Notes: generated from the sequence alone by a model not told the origin. A stretch of DNA of 48,824 nt from Acidobacteriota bacterium (GCA_020199995.1 JAIVJM010000031.1:1-48824), one strand, 5' to 3'; numbered from the stretch's first letter, positions 20,993 through 30,089 are shown. Translations and numbers: made by a program.

Positions 20993-22315
20993 CGGGCAAT
21001 CTCCGTGTCTCGAGTTTGAAGGGGCTGCGCCGGGAACTTTTGAACGCGCGCGTCTGACCCTTGCGCTTAAAAGCATCGGCGGCGGCGACAAGTGAACCCA
21101 CCAGCGCCCGGTCAGGAGCCAGACCACGCCGGGCAGCATGAAGAAGAGACCGATGGCGAAGGTGATGGCGCGGGGCGAATAGCCGAAACGGTCGAGCGCC
21201 TCGCCCGTGGCGTAGTTCGAGGCGGCGAGCGCGAGCGTCAGGAGCATCATCTCGGCGGCGAAGACGCGCCCGCGGAAAGCGTCTTCGACCGCCGTTTGCA
21301 GGAGCACGGTCGAGGAGACCCAGAGCATGCTCCCGCCCATGTGCGCGACGGCGAGGAGGATGAGCGCCAGAGGGAAGCTGGTCGAGAGGGCGAAGGCGGC
21401 GTAGAACGCGCCCGCAACGATGAACGAGACGCCGATGCCCTTCTGCATCTGGCCGCGCGTCTCGCCCGCGAGCCGCCGCGTCACCAGCGGCCCGATGGCC
21501 GTGCCGATGCCGCGCGCCGCAAAGAGCACGCCGATGCCGCTCGCCGCGCGCCCGCCGACCGTGAAGACTCTCTCGCCGAAGACCGTCAAGAGCGTGAGGA
21601 TGCCGCCGCCCACGCCCCACGCCGGCTTGACCAGCATGAGCGCCGTGAGGCGCGGTCGCGTCCGCACATAGCGCAAGCCTTCGAGCGTATCCGCCACCCC
21701 CAGCGCGCGACTCACGGTGAGCTTCCGCTTCTCGCGCGGTGGTCGTCGCGGCAGGCGCAAGCTCGCGATGAGCGCCGCCGAAGCGAGATAGGAAACCGAG
21801 TCGAGGACGAAGGCGGCGCGCGTCCCGAACCAGCCCGTGATGACGCCGCCGATGGCCGCGCCGAGCGTGAGCATCGCCGACCACGTTACCGAAGAGATGG
21901 TGTTGGCCGTCATCAGCTCGCGGTCGGAGACGACCGAAGGGAGGGCGGCTGAGCGCGCCGGCTCGAAAAACGTCGAGAGCGAGAGCTGCACGACCGAGAG
22001 CGCGTAGACCATCCAGAGCTGTTCGGGGCGGCGGATAAAGAGGAATCCGAGCACGACGAAGGCGCGCGCAAAGTCGCTCACGATCATCACCGTGCGGCGG
22101 TTGAAGCGGTCGGCGACGACGCCCGCGAACGGGCCGAGGAAGACCGTCGGCAGAAAGCGCGTGACGAGCACGAGCCCGATGGCGCGGCCCGAGCCGCCCG
22201 TGATTTCGAGGACGAGCGTGTAGAGGGCGATGGTGTTGAACCAGTCGCCGAGCTGGCTCACGACCTGCCCGAGCCACAACAGGCGGAAGTCGCGGTTGCG
22301 GCGAAGCAGTTCCAT
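20993..22315 (-). CDS. MFS transporter (drug/siderophore-export type), open into the S9 gene
   Basis: This is a 12-helix major facilitator of the MFS_3/EntS group: LLWLGQVVSQLGDWFNTIAL at the first helix, the loop motif GVVADRFNRRTVMI between helices 2 and 3, SAALPSVVSDRELMTANTIS, and GRVFAAEMMLLTLALAASNY late. Start ATG 22315 (MELLRRNRDFRLL) is typical. After the last helix (LFFMLPGVVWLLTG) the frame continues through a basic stretch (SARVRRARSKVPG) with no stop codon and enters the S9 signal peptide in frame at 20992, ending only at 18974. Either the stop was lost, making a 1,113-residue MFS-peptidase fusion, or S9 is started independently from its own site. The real end of the transporter is therefore uncertain. 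Confidence 0.85.
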
Positions 22316-22474
22316 GTAGCCGACCGCGGGCTCCCGCCGCCCCCCGCCCCCGGCTGTGTTGGATAAGTCCAAAAACTTGAAGTCCCCGCGAAACCGAAAT
22401 GAAAACGGATGGGGGGAAGGTTGCGCCCCCGTCGCGAAGCTTGTCAACCCGCGCCCCTTCGGCCAGAGGTTTGT

Positions 22475-22480
22475 TATGAT
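22475..22480 (+). promoter_or_regulatory. Possible -10 box for a nearly leaderless mRNA
   Basis: TATGAT ends 8 bases before ATG 22489, so transcription would start at or next to the start codon. No Shine-Dalgarno is present. The -35 region is weak (CCCCTT), so this is tentative. Confidence 0.35.
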
Positions 22481-22488
22481 GGCCGGCC

Positions 22489-22980
22489 ATGAGCGAAAAG
22501 TTCAGCGTCAGCATCGAGAGCCCGCAGAGCGGGTGGATGTCTCTGCGTTTGAGGGCGGGGGGCAGGCAGTTCGTCGCCGTCGTCTCGCACGCCCCTTACG
22601 ATTCGCTGCGCGAGCTGATCGAGGGGCTCACCGCGCTGCTCGAAGGGGCGGGCGCGGTCGTCGTGCGTTGGAACGCGGAGCCCGAGGAGTACGACTTCGA
22701 GCTGAAGGCGGAGGGCGACGGCTCTCTGAGCCTGCGCGTCGTGAGGTACGAAGGCCACGGGCGGGCGCTCGCCGGCAAGCGCACGGACTTTATCTGGCGC
22801 GGCCCGCGCGTCGAAGCGTGCCTCCCGTTCTGGCGCGAGCTGCGCTCGATGAGGGCGCGGAGTGAGACCGACGTCTTCGAGCAGAACTGGCGGCGCGCGT
22901 TCCCGCTGCGAGAGCTGCGAGGGTTGACGCAAGCTCTGGAGGCGCACGTTGGCGCGGCGGGTATTAAGCCCCCTTCCTGA
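22489..22980 (+). CDS. Conserved-looking protein of unknown function
   Basis: The product has 163 residues, soluble, with no signal peptide or membrane segment. It starts MSEKFSVSIESPQSGWMSL and has alternating strands and one helix (YDSLRELIEGLTALLEG), then EEYDFELKAEGDGSLSLRV. The C-terminus contains FWRELRSMRARSETDVFEQNW. Coding bias matches neighbours, so it is probably real. It is divergent from the MFS gene. I do not recognise the family. Confidence 0.7.
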   Translation: MSEKFSVSIESPQSGWMSLRLRAGGRQFVAVVSHAPYDSLRELIEGLTALLEGAGAVVVRWNAEPEEYDFELKAEGDGSLSLRVVRYEGHGRALAGKRTDFIWRGPRVEACLPFWRELRSMRARSETDVFEQNWRRAFPLRELRGLTQALEAHVGAAGIKPPS

Positions 22981-23121
22981 CCTTTGAGATTGGGGAACAT
23001 GAGCGGCTCCGAGATTACCCTCCAAATAGCGACGCCTCGATGGTCTGGAAGGGAGCTTAATCCCCGCCCTCAGCCCCTTGCTCTCCTGCGAGATGTTCCG
23101 GCGGCCCAATCATTCTGCACG

Positions 23122-23155
23122 GCGCGGTCAGCGTGACACGTCACGCTGACCGCGC
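23122..23155. terminator. Strong GC-rich hairpin
   Basis: A perfect 15-bp inverted repeat (23122-23136, 23141-23155) with a CACG loop, followed by CCCGTTTAAA. It lies 140 bases beyond the stop of the upstream gene and could end that transcript. Confidence 0.5.
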
Positions 23156-23468
23156 GCCCGTTTAAAGGTTCGGAAGAAAGTCTCACTCAAGTCCGATTCA
23201 GGTCAATATCTCAAACTTATTCCAGAAACCCTCCGCGTGCCTCTGCGCGGCACGCGGGTTGTTAATGACAGAGAGCGCGGCTTGTGGGAGCGCCCACAAG
23301 GCGCTTCACGAACTCACCGCACGGGGTTCGTAAAGCCGCACCAGTTTGAAAGTACGGCGCGTTCCAGTTCACGAGACGAGACGTTTGATTGAGGGAAGCG
23401 TCTCGCACCATTCTCACCCAGCAAGGCGGGCGAGTGCCACCAGAAAGTTGCCCGCCCCTTGCCCCACA

Positions 23469-23528
23469 CGTCGCCGAAAGCGAGTACCGAATTGCTTCCG
23501 GCACTCACTTTCGGCGACGCGTATTTTT
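23469..23528 (+). terminator. Terminator- or attenuator-like hairpin before the HD-GYP gene
   Basis: Arms 23469-23485 and 23503-23519 pair at 16 of 17 positions. They are followed by CGTATTTTTG. It lies about 90 bases before the HD-GYP start, so it could act as an attenuator of that gene or as the end of an upstream non-coding RNA. Confidence 0.55.
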
Positions 23529-23531
23529 GTA

Positions 23532-23593
23532 GGATTGCGGATTTCGGATTGCGGATTGAAAAACAACTGTCTTTCAATCCGCAATCCGCAATC
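23532..23593. repeat. Heptad inverted repeat 8 (leader of the HD-GYP gene)
   Basis: TTGCGGA/TTTCGGA units. Arms 23540-23561 and 23572-23593 pair at 21 of 22 positions with a 10-base loop. It ends 10 bases before the GGAGG of the HD-GYP gene. Confidence 0.9.
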
Positions 23594-23614
23594 AAAGATT
23601 GCCGGAGGGTACGA

Positions 23615-26164
23615 GTGATCCTCATAGACATGTCGGACTACAACCGCGCGGCTCGAGGCTACTGGTACGCGCTGGTCGCCACGGGCGCGGGCGTCTTCAT
23701 GTGGGGCGCGTCCCGCTGCCTCTCCTTCGAGCCGCGGCAGTGGGCGCAGTTGCTCGTTTTAGCGAGCCTCGTCGTCATCTCCGGCATGTGCCCCGTGCGC
23801 ATTCCCGGCACCAAGGCGAGCGTCACCGCGGGCGACGCCTTTATCTTCCTCGGCGTGATCTTTCTGGGCGTCCCGGCGGCCATCGTGCTCGGGGCCATAG
23901 ACCTCCTGACCAGCTCTCTGCGCACGACGCGGCGCGTGACGAGTTGGATCGCCGCGCCCGCCTGCATGGCGCTCACGGTCTTCATCGCGGGCCACGTCTT
24001 TTACCTCGCGCTCGATGCCTACGCCGGGATAGCGCGCCGCCCCGTCGGCAGCACCGAACCGCTCCGCCTCGAACAGCTCCTCCTGCCGCTCATCCTGATG
24101 GCGCTCGTCCAGTACTTCCTGAACGGCATGCTGGTCGCGACACTAATCGCTTTGAAGAGCCGCCGCCCCGTCTGGCGCTGCTGGTTCGACAATTACCTCT
24201 GGACTTCGTGGACGTTCTTCGCCGGGGCGCTCGCGGCGCTCGTCGTCTATGCCGCGACGATGAAGTTCGGACTGCTCTATGTGCTTTTGAGCGTGCCGGT
24301 CATCGCCGCCACTTTCGCCACCTACCGCACGTATTTCGAGCGCGTCGCGGAGAAGACGCGCGAGGCGGCGGAGCTGAGCCGCATCCATCTCGCCACCGTC
24401 GAGGCGCTCGCGACCGCGATTGACGCCAAAGATCAGACGACGCACTGCCACGTCCGGCGCGTGCAGATTTACTGCGCGCGGATGGGCGAGCTGATGGGCC
24501 TCACGACCAACGAGATCAAGGCATTGAAGGCCGGGGCGCTTTTGCACGACGTGGGCAAGCTCGCCGTGCCCGACCACATCCTGAACAAGCCGGGCAAGCT
24601 CAACGGGGCCGAGTTCGAGAAGATGAAGATTCATACTACGGTCGGCGCGCAGATACTCGAACGCGTCGGCTTTCCCTACCCCGTCGTGCCGATCGTCCGC
24701 TCGCACCACGAGCAATGGGACGGCGCGGGCTACCCGGACGGTTTGAAGGGCGAGGGAATACCCCTCACGGCGCGCATCCTGTCGGTCGTGGACTGCTTCG
24801 ACTCGGTGCGCGAAGACCGCCCGTATCGTCCCGGCATGACACGCGAAGAGGCGTGCGCGCTCCTGCAGCGCGGGGCGGGGAACCATTTCGACCCGTCGGT
24901 CGTCGAGCTCTTCCTGAAACACCTGCCCGCGTTCGAGCGTGAGATCGTCGCGAGCGGGCTCGACCATCCCGGCTTCACCAGCGTCGAGTGCGAGCCGCGC
25001 GCCCTGCTCGACGGCACGCAGGCCTCGATGCCGCCCGGACTCTCGGGCGACGTGCGCGATTCGTCGGCGACGCCCGAATACCTGACGCAGATCAAGAACG
25101 CGCATCAGGAGGTCTACGCGCTTTACGAGATCGCGCGCACGTTCGGCTCTTCCTTAGACATCGAGGACACCGTCACCGTGCTCGTCAATAAGGTCGGGCA
25201 CATCATCCCGTTCGACCTCTGCGCCGTCTACCTCTTCGACGAGCTGAAGGGCTACGCCACTGCCGCGCACGTTGCGGGCCGCTACGCGGAGTTGATACGG
25301 GGGCGCGCCGCCGCGCCCGGCGAGGGCGTCGTCGGCTTTGTGCTCGCCAACCGTCGCGCCTCGTATCTCCTCGACCCGATGCTCGACTTCACGGATATCA
25401 AGCTGCCCGAAGGCGCCGAGTACCGCTCGATGGTCGCGCTGCCTCTGGTCAAGGACGAACGTCTGCTCGGCGTGCTCGCCGTCTACGCCACGGAGCCGCG
25501 CCGCTACGCCGACGACCACCTGCGCTTGCTCGACACCGTGGCACGGCTCGCCTCTGACGCGCTCTCGAACGCCATGAATCACGCGCGGGCCGAATCGAAC
25601 GCGCTGACGGACACGCTGACGGGGCTCCCGAACGCACGCGCCATGTACGTGCGCTTCGAGCAGGAGTCGGCGCGCGCGCGTCGCACGGGCCAGCCCTTTC
25701 AGGTCGTCATGCTCGACCTCGACAGCTTCAAGCAGGTCAACGACACTTACGGCCACAAGACCGGCGACCGCGTGCTCCGCGAGGTGGCGCGCATACTTCA
25801 GGCGCAGCTGCGCGAGTACGACTTCCTCGCGCGCTACGCGGGCGACGAGTTCGTCGCCATTGTGCAGGACTTGACGACCGAGCAGGTCAACGAGCTGCGC
25901 GAGCGCATCGAGCAGGCGGTCTCGAAGTTCTCGCTCCACGTGCGCGGCGACAAGCACGCGCGCGTCGGCATCAGCGTCGGCGCGGCCAGCTACGGCGTTC
26001 ACGGCGAGACGCTCGACCAGCTCCTCATCGCCGCCGACGAGGCCATGTACTCCGCCAAGTCCTACCATAAGCAGCAGCAGCAGCAGCAGCAGTCGCCCGG
26101 CACGAAGCCCGCGGACGTCGTGAACGTGAACACGGGCGACCTCGCCTCGACGGCAATCAATTAA
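23615..26164 (+). CDS. Membrane HD-GYP / GAF / GGDEF cyclic-di-GMP protein
   Basis: The product has 849 residues and pairs a c-di-GMP phosphodiesterase with a cyclase domain. The first 240 residues form a seven- or eight-helix membrane sensor (MASE-like). The HD-GYP domain follows: His311-Asp312 in HDVGKLAVPDHI, HHEQWDGAGYPDG with GYP at 372-374, then VVDCFDSVREDRPYR. A GAF domain (about 520-680) comes next: DIEDTVTVLVNKVGHIIPFD. The GGDEF domain reads LDLDSFKQVNDTYGHKTGDR and A742-G-D-E-F746; AGDEF variants can still be active. The tail holds eight glutamines encoded by CAG repeats. GTG 23615 is chosen because GGAGG lies 6 bases before it; ATG 23630 would be too far away. It probably controls local c-di-GMP with the PilZ protein as a possible target. 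It is followed by repeat 9 and a sensor kinase. Confidence 0.93.
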   Translation: MILIDMSDYNRAARGYWYALVATGAGVFMWGASRCLSFEPRQWAQLLVLASLVVISGMCPVRIPGTKASVTAGDAFIFLGVIFLGVPAAIVLGAIDLLTSSLRTTRRVTSWIAAPACMALTVFIAGHVFYLALDAYAGIARRPVGSTEPLRLEQLLLPLILMALVQYFLNGMLVATLIALKSRRPVWRCWFDNYLWTSWTFFAGALAALVVYAATMKFGLLYVLLSVPVIAATFATYRTYFERVAEKTREAAELSRIHLATVEALATAIDAKDQTTHCHVRRVQIYCARMGELMGLTTNEIKALKAGALLHDVGKLAVPDHILNKPGKLNGAEFEKMKIHTTVGAQILERVGFPYPVVPIVRSHHEQWDGAGYPDGLKGEGIPLTARILSVVDCFDSVREDRPYRPGMTREEACALLQRGAGNHFDPSVVELFLKHLPAFEREIVASGLDHPGFTSVECEPRALLDGTQASMPPGLSGDVRDSSATPEYLTQIKNAHQEVYALYEIARTFGSSLDIEDTVTVLVNKVGHIIPFDLCAVYLFDELKGYATAAHVAGRYAELIRGRAAAPGEGVVGFVLANRRASYLLDPMLDFTDIKLPEGAEYRSMVALPLVKDERLLGVLAVYATEPRRYADDHLRLLDTVARLASDALSNAMNHARAESNALTDTLTGLPNARAMYVRFEQESARARRTGQPFQVVMLDLDSFKQVNDTYGHKTGDRVLREVARILQAQLREYDFLARYAGDEFVAIVQDLTTEQVNELRERIEQAVSKFSLHVRGDKHARVGISVGAASYGVHGETLDQLLIAADEAMYSAKSYHKQQQQQQQSPGTKPADVVNVNTGDLASTAIN

Positions 26165-26245
26165 AGTCAGAAGTCAGAATGCTGAACGCTGAACTGAAAG
26201 ACAGGTCGTTTTCAGTTCAGCGTTCAGCATTCTGACTTCTGACTT
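26164..26245. repeat. Heptad inverted repeat 9 with perfect 36-bp arms
   Basis: Arms 26164-26199 and 26210-26245 are perfectly complementary over 36 bp around a 10-base loop. Units are AGTCAGA, AGTCAGA, ATGCTGA, ACGCTGA. It starts at the last base of the HD-GYP stop codon. It is the most perfect member in the window. Confidence 0.97.
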
Positions 26246-26253
26246 GCTTCTTC

Positions 26254-26282
26254 TTGACTTCCCCCTCCCGTTCGTTTTCAAT
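26254..26282 (+). promoter_or_regulatory. Candidate promoter for the sensor kinase operon
   Basis: TTGACT (26254-26259), a 17-base spacer and TTCAAT (26277-26282), just after repeat 9. This would leave a leader of about 140 bases. Confidence 0.45.
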
Positions 26283-26430
26283 CATTAAAGGCGAGTCGGC
26301 TCGGGCCCCGGTGTGCGGCGGGGAGGCCGGGCGCGCTTCGCCCGCAGGAACATTTTCAGACCGCGCCGCGGCGGGTCTCCCGTCGCCACCCCTCAAGCCC
26401 TCGCGAAGCCGTCAGCCCAGAAGCGAAAAC

Positions 26431-28530
26431 ATGTCCGTCGCCTCCATCGTTTTAGACAAAACCGCGACGCTGCTCGTCGTGGACGACGACGCGCGCGTGC
26501 GCCGACAGTTGCAGCGCGCCTTCGAGGGCGCGGGCCACCGCGTCGTGGCGTGCGCGGACGCGGCGGCGGCGCTGCACGAACTGCACCGGCAGCAGTGCGA
26601 CCTCATCGTGCTCGATATCGAGCTGCCGGGCGTGAGCGGACTCGCCTTGTGCCGCCTGCTCCGCGCGCAGGGAGCGACCAAACGACTGCCCGTCATCATC
26701 ATCTCGGCGCACGACCGCGAAGACTACAAGGTCGAAGCGTTCGCCGCGGGGGCCGACGATTTCGTCGTCAAGGGCTCGACTTCGCGCGAGCTTCTGACGC
26801 GCGTCGGCGCGCACCTCGAGGCCGCCGAGCGCGAGCGCACTCTCGAAGGCAGCAACCGCGAGCTGTCGTTTCTCGCCGACCTCGGGCGCGGGCTGCTCCA
26901 CGCTTTGAGCCCGGCGGAGGTCGTCAGGCGCGTCGCGGGCGCGACCTACGAGGGCACGAACGCCGCGATGTGCGTCGCCGTCCTGATGCCGGTCGAGGGC
27001 GGCGCGGGCCGCACCTCGTGGGCCGCGCCGCGTGGCGGGCCGACGCTCTGCGTCTTCGACCGCGAGGGGAGCGCCGAAGACGACGCGGGGCTGATCGAAG
27101 AGGCGCGCCTGCGCGCGTGGCTCGCCACCTCGCCCTCGACCTCGGTGCGGCTTGAAGACCGCTCGCAGTTTTTCCTGCACGACGCGGCGCACGCGGTCGA
27201 GTACGCCGCGCCGCTCCTCTTCGAGGGGCATGCGCTCGGCGCGCTCATCATTGCCTGCGACCGCGCGGGCGACTGTGGGCAGACCGAGGAGCGGCTGATC
27301 GAAGCCGCCGCGCAGCAGGCCGCTTTGGCCGCGCGCATCTCCTCGCTCTACGAAGCGGCGCACAGCGCCTCCGTGCATCTCGCGCGCGAGGTCGAGCGGC
27401 GCACCGCCGAGGCCGAGTCGCAGCGCCGCTTCACCGAGGCGATCATCGACAGTTTGCCCGTCTCGCTCTACGCGATTGACCGCGCCCGCCGCGTCGTCGC
27501 CTGGAACCGCAACCGCGAGCTGGGCGGGCAGGGCATCCCGCGCCGCGATGTGCTGGGCCGCAACGTCTTCGAGGTCTTAACGCGCCAGCCGCGCCAGACG
27601 CTCGAAGCGGAGTTTGGGCGCGCCTTCGAGACGGGCGAGATCGAGCGCATCGAGCAGGAGGCGCATGGGCCTGACGGCGCGGCGCGCCACTGGCTCGTCA
27701 GCAAAGTCCCGATGCGGATTGACGGCGAAGAGGTCTCGCACGTCATCACGGTCGGCGAAGACATCACGGAGCGCGTCGTGGCGAGCCGCGCGGTAGCGCG
27801 CTCTGAAAAGCTCGCGGCGGTCGGTCGTTTGGCGGCGGGCGTCGTCCACGAGATCAACAACCCTCTGGCGACCATCGCGGCCTGTGCCGAGGCTCTGGAG
27901 TCGCGCGTCGCCGAAGGAGCCTATGGCTCCTCGCCGGAGGTCGAAGACTTGCGCGAGTATCTCCAGCTTATTCGCGACGAGGCGTTCCGCTGCAAGGAGA
28001 TCACGAACGGGCTGCTCGACTTCAGCCGCGCGCGCGCCGTACAGCACGCGCCCGTCAACGTCTCGGAGGTCGTCGAGTCGGCGGCGCGGCTCCTCCTGCA
28101 CCAGCGGCGCGGGCCTGCCATCCGTATCGAGGTCGAGGCCGCGCCGCGACTCCCGCTCATCGCGGGCGACGAAGGACAGTTGCAGCAGGCCGTCGTCATC
28201 CTCGCCGAGAATGCCGTGGACGCGATGCCGGAGGGCGGCACGCTCAGCTTGCGCACGCGCGCTCTGACGGAAGAGGGCGTGTGCGCGGTGCTTATCGAGG
28301 TGGGCGACACGGGCTCGGGCATCCCGACCGCGATACTTGAAAGAATCTTCGACCCGTTCTTTACGACGAAGGAGATCGGGCGCGGGACGGGGCTCGGACT
28401 GGCGGTCTGTTATGGTATTGTAACCGAGCACGGCGGGCGCATCGGCGTGGATTCGACGCCGGGGCGCGGGACGACTTTCACGATCCATTTGCCCGCCAAC
28501 TCCACCACGGACGGAGACCCGACAGCTTGA
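26431..28530 (+). CDS. Hybrid sensor histidine kinase (REC-GAF-PAS-HisKA-HATPase)
   Basis: The product is a cytosolic kinase of 699 residues with no membrane segment. Residues 10-125 are a receiver (VVDDD, phospho-Asp in LIVLDIELPGVSG, conserved Lys in VVKGS). About 150-310 is a GAF domain. A coiled linker leads to a PAS domain (about 335-440; FTEAIIDSLPVSLYAIDRAR, VGEDITER). The dimerisation box carries His473 in GVVHEINNPLA, followed by the ATPase N box (AENAVDAMPEGG), G1 (DTGSGIP), F box (DPFFTT) and G2 (GRGTGLGLAV). The receiver at the N-terminus suggests it sits in the middle of a phosphorelay. ATG 26431 is chosen where the receiver begins. Its stop overlaps the start of the NtrC-type regulator (TTGA), so the two form a two-component pair. 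Confidence 0.93.
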   Translation: MSVASIVLDKTATLLVVDDDARVRRQLQRAFEGAGHRVVACADAAAALHELHRQQCDLIVLDIELPGVSGLALCRLLRAQGATKRLPVIIISAHDREDYKVEAFAAGADDFVVKGSTSRELLTRVGAHLEAAERERTLEGSNRELSFLADLGRGLLHALSPAEVVRRVAGATYEGTNAAMCVAVLMPVEGGAGRTSWAAPRGGPTLCVFDREGSAEDDAGLIEEARLRAWLATSPSTSVRLEDRSQFFLHDAAHAVEYAAPLLFEGHALGALIIACDRAGDCGQTEERLIEAAAQQAALAARISSLYEAAHSASVHLAREVERRTAEAESQRRFTEAIIDSLPVSLYAIDRARRVVAWNRNRELGGQGIPRRDVLGRNVFEVLTRQPRQTLEAEFGRAFETGEIERIEQEAHGPDGAARHWLVSKVPMRIDGEEVSHVITVGEDITERVVASRAVARSEKLAAVGRLAAGVVHEINNPLATIAACAEALESRVAEGAYGSSPEVEDLREYLQLIRDEAFRCKEITNGLLDFSRARAVQHAPVNVSEVVESAARLLLHQRRGPAIRIEVEAAPRLPLIAGDEGQLQQAVVILAENAVDAMPEGGTLSLRTRALTEEGVCAVLIEVGDTGSGIPTAILERIFDPFFTTKEIGRGTGLGLAVCYGIVTEHGGRIGVDSTPGRGTTFTIHLPANSTTDGDPTA

Positions 28531-29960
28531 GCCAGAACGCACAGCCCGCGCGCATTCTCGTCGCCGAAGACGAAGCTAATCTGCGTTTGGTCATCCAGAA
28601 AGAGTTGCAGCGGATGGGCCACGACGTGCGCGTCGCGCCCGACGGCGAGGCGGCACTGAGGCTTTTGGAAGAGAGCAACGTGGACGTGCTGTTGGCCGAC
28701 ATTAACATGCCGCGGCTCGATGGCATGGAACTCCTCAGACGCCTCCACCAGCGCCCGAACCCGCCCGAAGTCATCATGCTCACGGGCCACGCCACCGTCG
28801 AGTCGGCCATCGAGGCGATGAAGCTCGGCGCTTACGACTACCTCTCGAAGCCCTATCACATCGCCGAACTCGACGCGCTCGTCAAGCAGGCGGCTGAGAA
28901 GCGGCGCCTCCGCGTGGACAACGCGCGACTGCGCACGCTCGTCGAGCGGCAGACGGCGACACCCGAGATCGTCTTCGTCTCGGACGCGATGCGCGAGGTG
29001 ATGCGTCTGGTCGAGCGGGTGGCCCCTTCGGACGCCTCAGTCCTCATCACCGGCGAGTCGGGGACGGGCAAGGAGCTGATCGCCAACGCGGTTCATCGTT
29101 TGTCTAACCGCGCCGAGGGGTCTTTCATCGACCTCAACTGCGCGGCGATTCAGGAGTCTCTTTTGGAGTCGGAGCTCTTTGGCTACGAGGCGGGCGCGTT
29201 CTCGGGCGCGAAGGGGCGGAAGCTGGGCTTGTGGGAGCTGGCCGACAACGGAACGATATTCCTTGACGAGATCGTGGAGCTGCCCTCGCCGCTCCAGTCG
29301 AAGCTGCTCCGGGCGATCGAGACCAACTCGTTCTACCGCGTCGGCGCGGTGCGCAAAGTTCAGGTCAACGTCCGTATCATCGCCGCCTCGAACCGCAACA
29401 TCGAAGAAGTGGTGAGCGACGGTCGCTTCCGCTCAGACCTGCTCTACCGCGTCAACAGTTTTCAGATCAACTTGCCCGCGCTGCGCGAGCGCCCCGAAGA
29501 CATCGAGCCGCTCGCCCAACACCTGCTCAAAAAACTCGCCAAGTCGAACCCGCCGGAGCTGACGCCGGAGGTGCTCGCGGCGCTCAAGGGTTACGCTTGG
29601 CCGGGCAACGTGCGACAGTTGCGAAACGCTCTGGAGCGCGCCGTGCTCCTCGCCAACGACGGGCGCATCACGACCGCCGAGCTGCCGCCCGAAATCTCCG
29701 CGCCCTCGTCGGCCTTTAGCCCGTTCATGATGGCGGCAACCACGCCGGGCGGCGCGACGGCGACGTCATCGTCGTCGTCGGGCGACTCCGACCAGACCGC
29801 CTCGGTCGCCGCGCCCCTGCGCGAGGTCGAGCGCCAGCAGATTCTCGCCGCCCTCGAACAGACCGGCTGGCACCGCGGCAAGACCGCCGAGATGCTCGGC
29901 ATCTCGCCCTCCACACTCTACCGGCGACTGCGCGACTACAACCTCACGCGCCGACCCTGA
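28527..29960 (+). CDS. NtrC-family sigma54-dependent response regulator
   Basis: The product has 477 residues. The receiver has Asp58 (LLADINMPRLDG) and Lys in YLSKPYH. The AAA+ domain has Walker A GESGTGKE (about 175-182), Walker B (GTIFLDEIVELPS), the arginine-finger region (SDLLYRVNSFQINLPALRER) and AWPGNVRQLRNALERAV. The sigma54-contact loop reads GAFSGA (residues 223-228), with Ser226 in place of the usual Thr. A poly-Ser linker leads to a Fis-type HTH (TGWHRGKTAEMLGISPSTLY). It starts at TTG 28527, overlapping the kinase stop, with ACGGAGA upstream. It should activate sigma54 promoters when phosphorylated by the upstream kinase; targets are unknown and no -24/-12 site was recognised nearby. 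Confidence 0.94.
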   Translation: MSQNAQPARILVAEDEANLRLVIQKELQRMGHDVRVAPDGEAALRLLEESNVDVLLADINMPRLDGMELLRRLHQRPNPPEVIMLTGHATVESAIEAMKLGAYDYLSKPYHIAELDALVKQAAEKRRLRVDNARLRTLVERQTATPEIVFVSDAMREVMRLVERVAPSDASVLITGESGTGKELIANAVHRLSNRAEGSFIDLNCAAIQESLLESELFGYEAGAFSGAKGRKLGLWELADNGTIFLDEIVELPSPLQSKLLRAIETNSFYRVGAVRKVQVNVRIIAASNRNIEEVVSDGRFRSDLLYRVNSFQINLPALRERPEDIEPLAQHLLKKLAKSNPPELTPEVLAALKGYAWPGNVRQLRNALERAVLLANDGRITTAELPPEISAPSSAFSPFMMAATTPGGATATSSSSSGDSDQTASVAAPLREVERQQILAALEQTGWHRGKTAEMLGISPSTLYRRLRDYNLTRRP

Positions 29961-29989
29961 GGAGTGCGGACGCCGGTTAGAAATTTTTG

Positions 29990-30018
29990 TTGACTTGCCG
30001 AAAGGTCGCTACTAGATT
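29990..30018 (+). promoter_or_regulatory. Sigma70-type promoter for the secreted unknown protein
   Basis: TTGACT (29990-29995), a 17-base spacer and TAGATT (30013-30018), preceded by an A/T-rich AAATTTTTG stretch that could serve as an UP element. It gives the downstream gene its own promoter with a leader of about 65 bases. Confidence 0.65.
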
Positions 30019-30089
30019 ACGCGGCGACGAACACGGGCCACTTACCCTCGCTGCTTTTCACCTCACCCTCTTCACGCAGGAGTCCAGCC

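Larger units (their letters stand above)
22981..23614. other. Structured non-coding stretch upstream of the HD-GYP gene
   Basis: 634 bases without a convincing gene but rich in hairpins: a perfect 15-bp stem 23122-23136/23141-23155; a 7-bp stem 23234-23240/23250-23256; CTTGTGGG (23281-23288) with CCCACAAG (23293-23300); ACGAAC (23308-23313) with GTTCGT (23326-23331), the last two enclosed by GCGG/CCGC; CGAGACG (23372-23378) with CGTCTCG (23399-23405); a 17-bp stem 23469-23485/23503-23519 followed by TATTTTTG; then heptad repeat 8. It may be a leader RNA or a small RNA with terminators. Confidence 0.5.

Noticed and set aside
20898-22514. Minus-strand ORF of 538 codons
   Set aside because: It overlaps the MFS frame in another register and encodes no recognisable motif.
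23230-23614. Cyclic-di-GMP (GEMM) riboswitch before the HD-GYP gene
   Set aside because: The region has GC-rich hairpins, but I could not find the conserved GEMM core segments in the right order.
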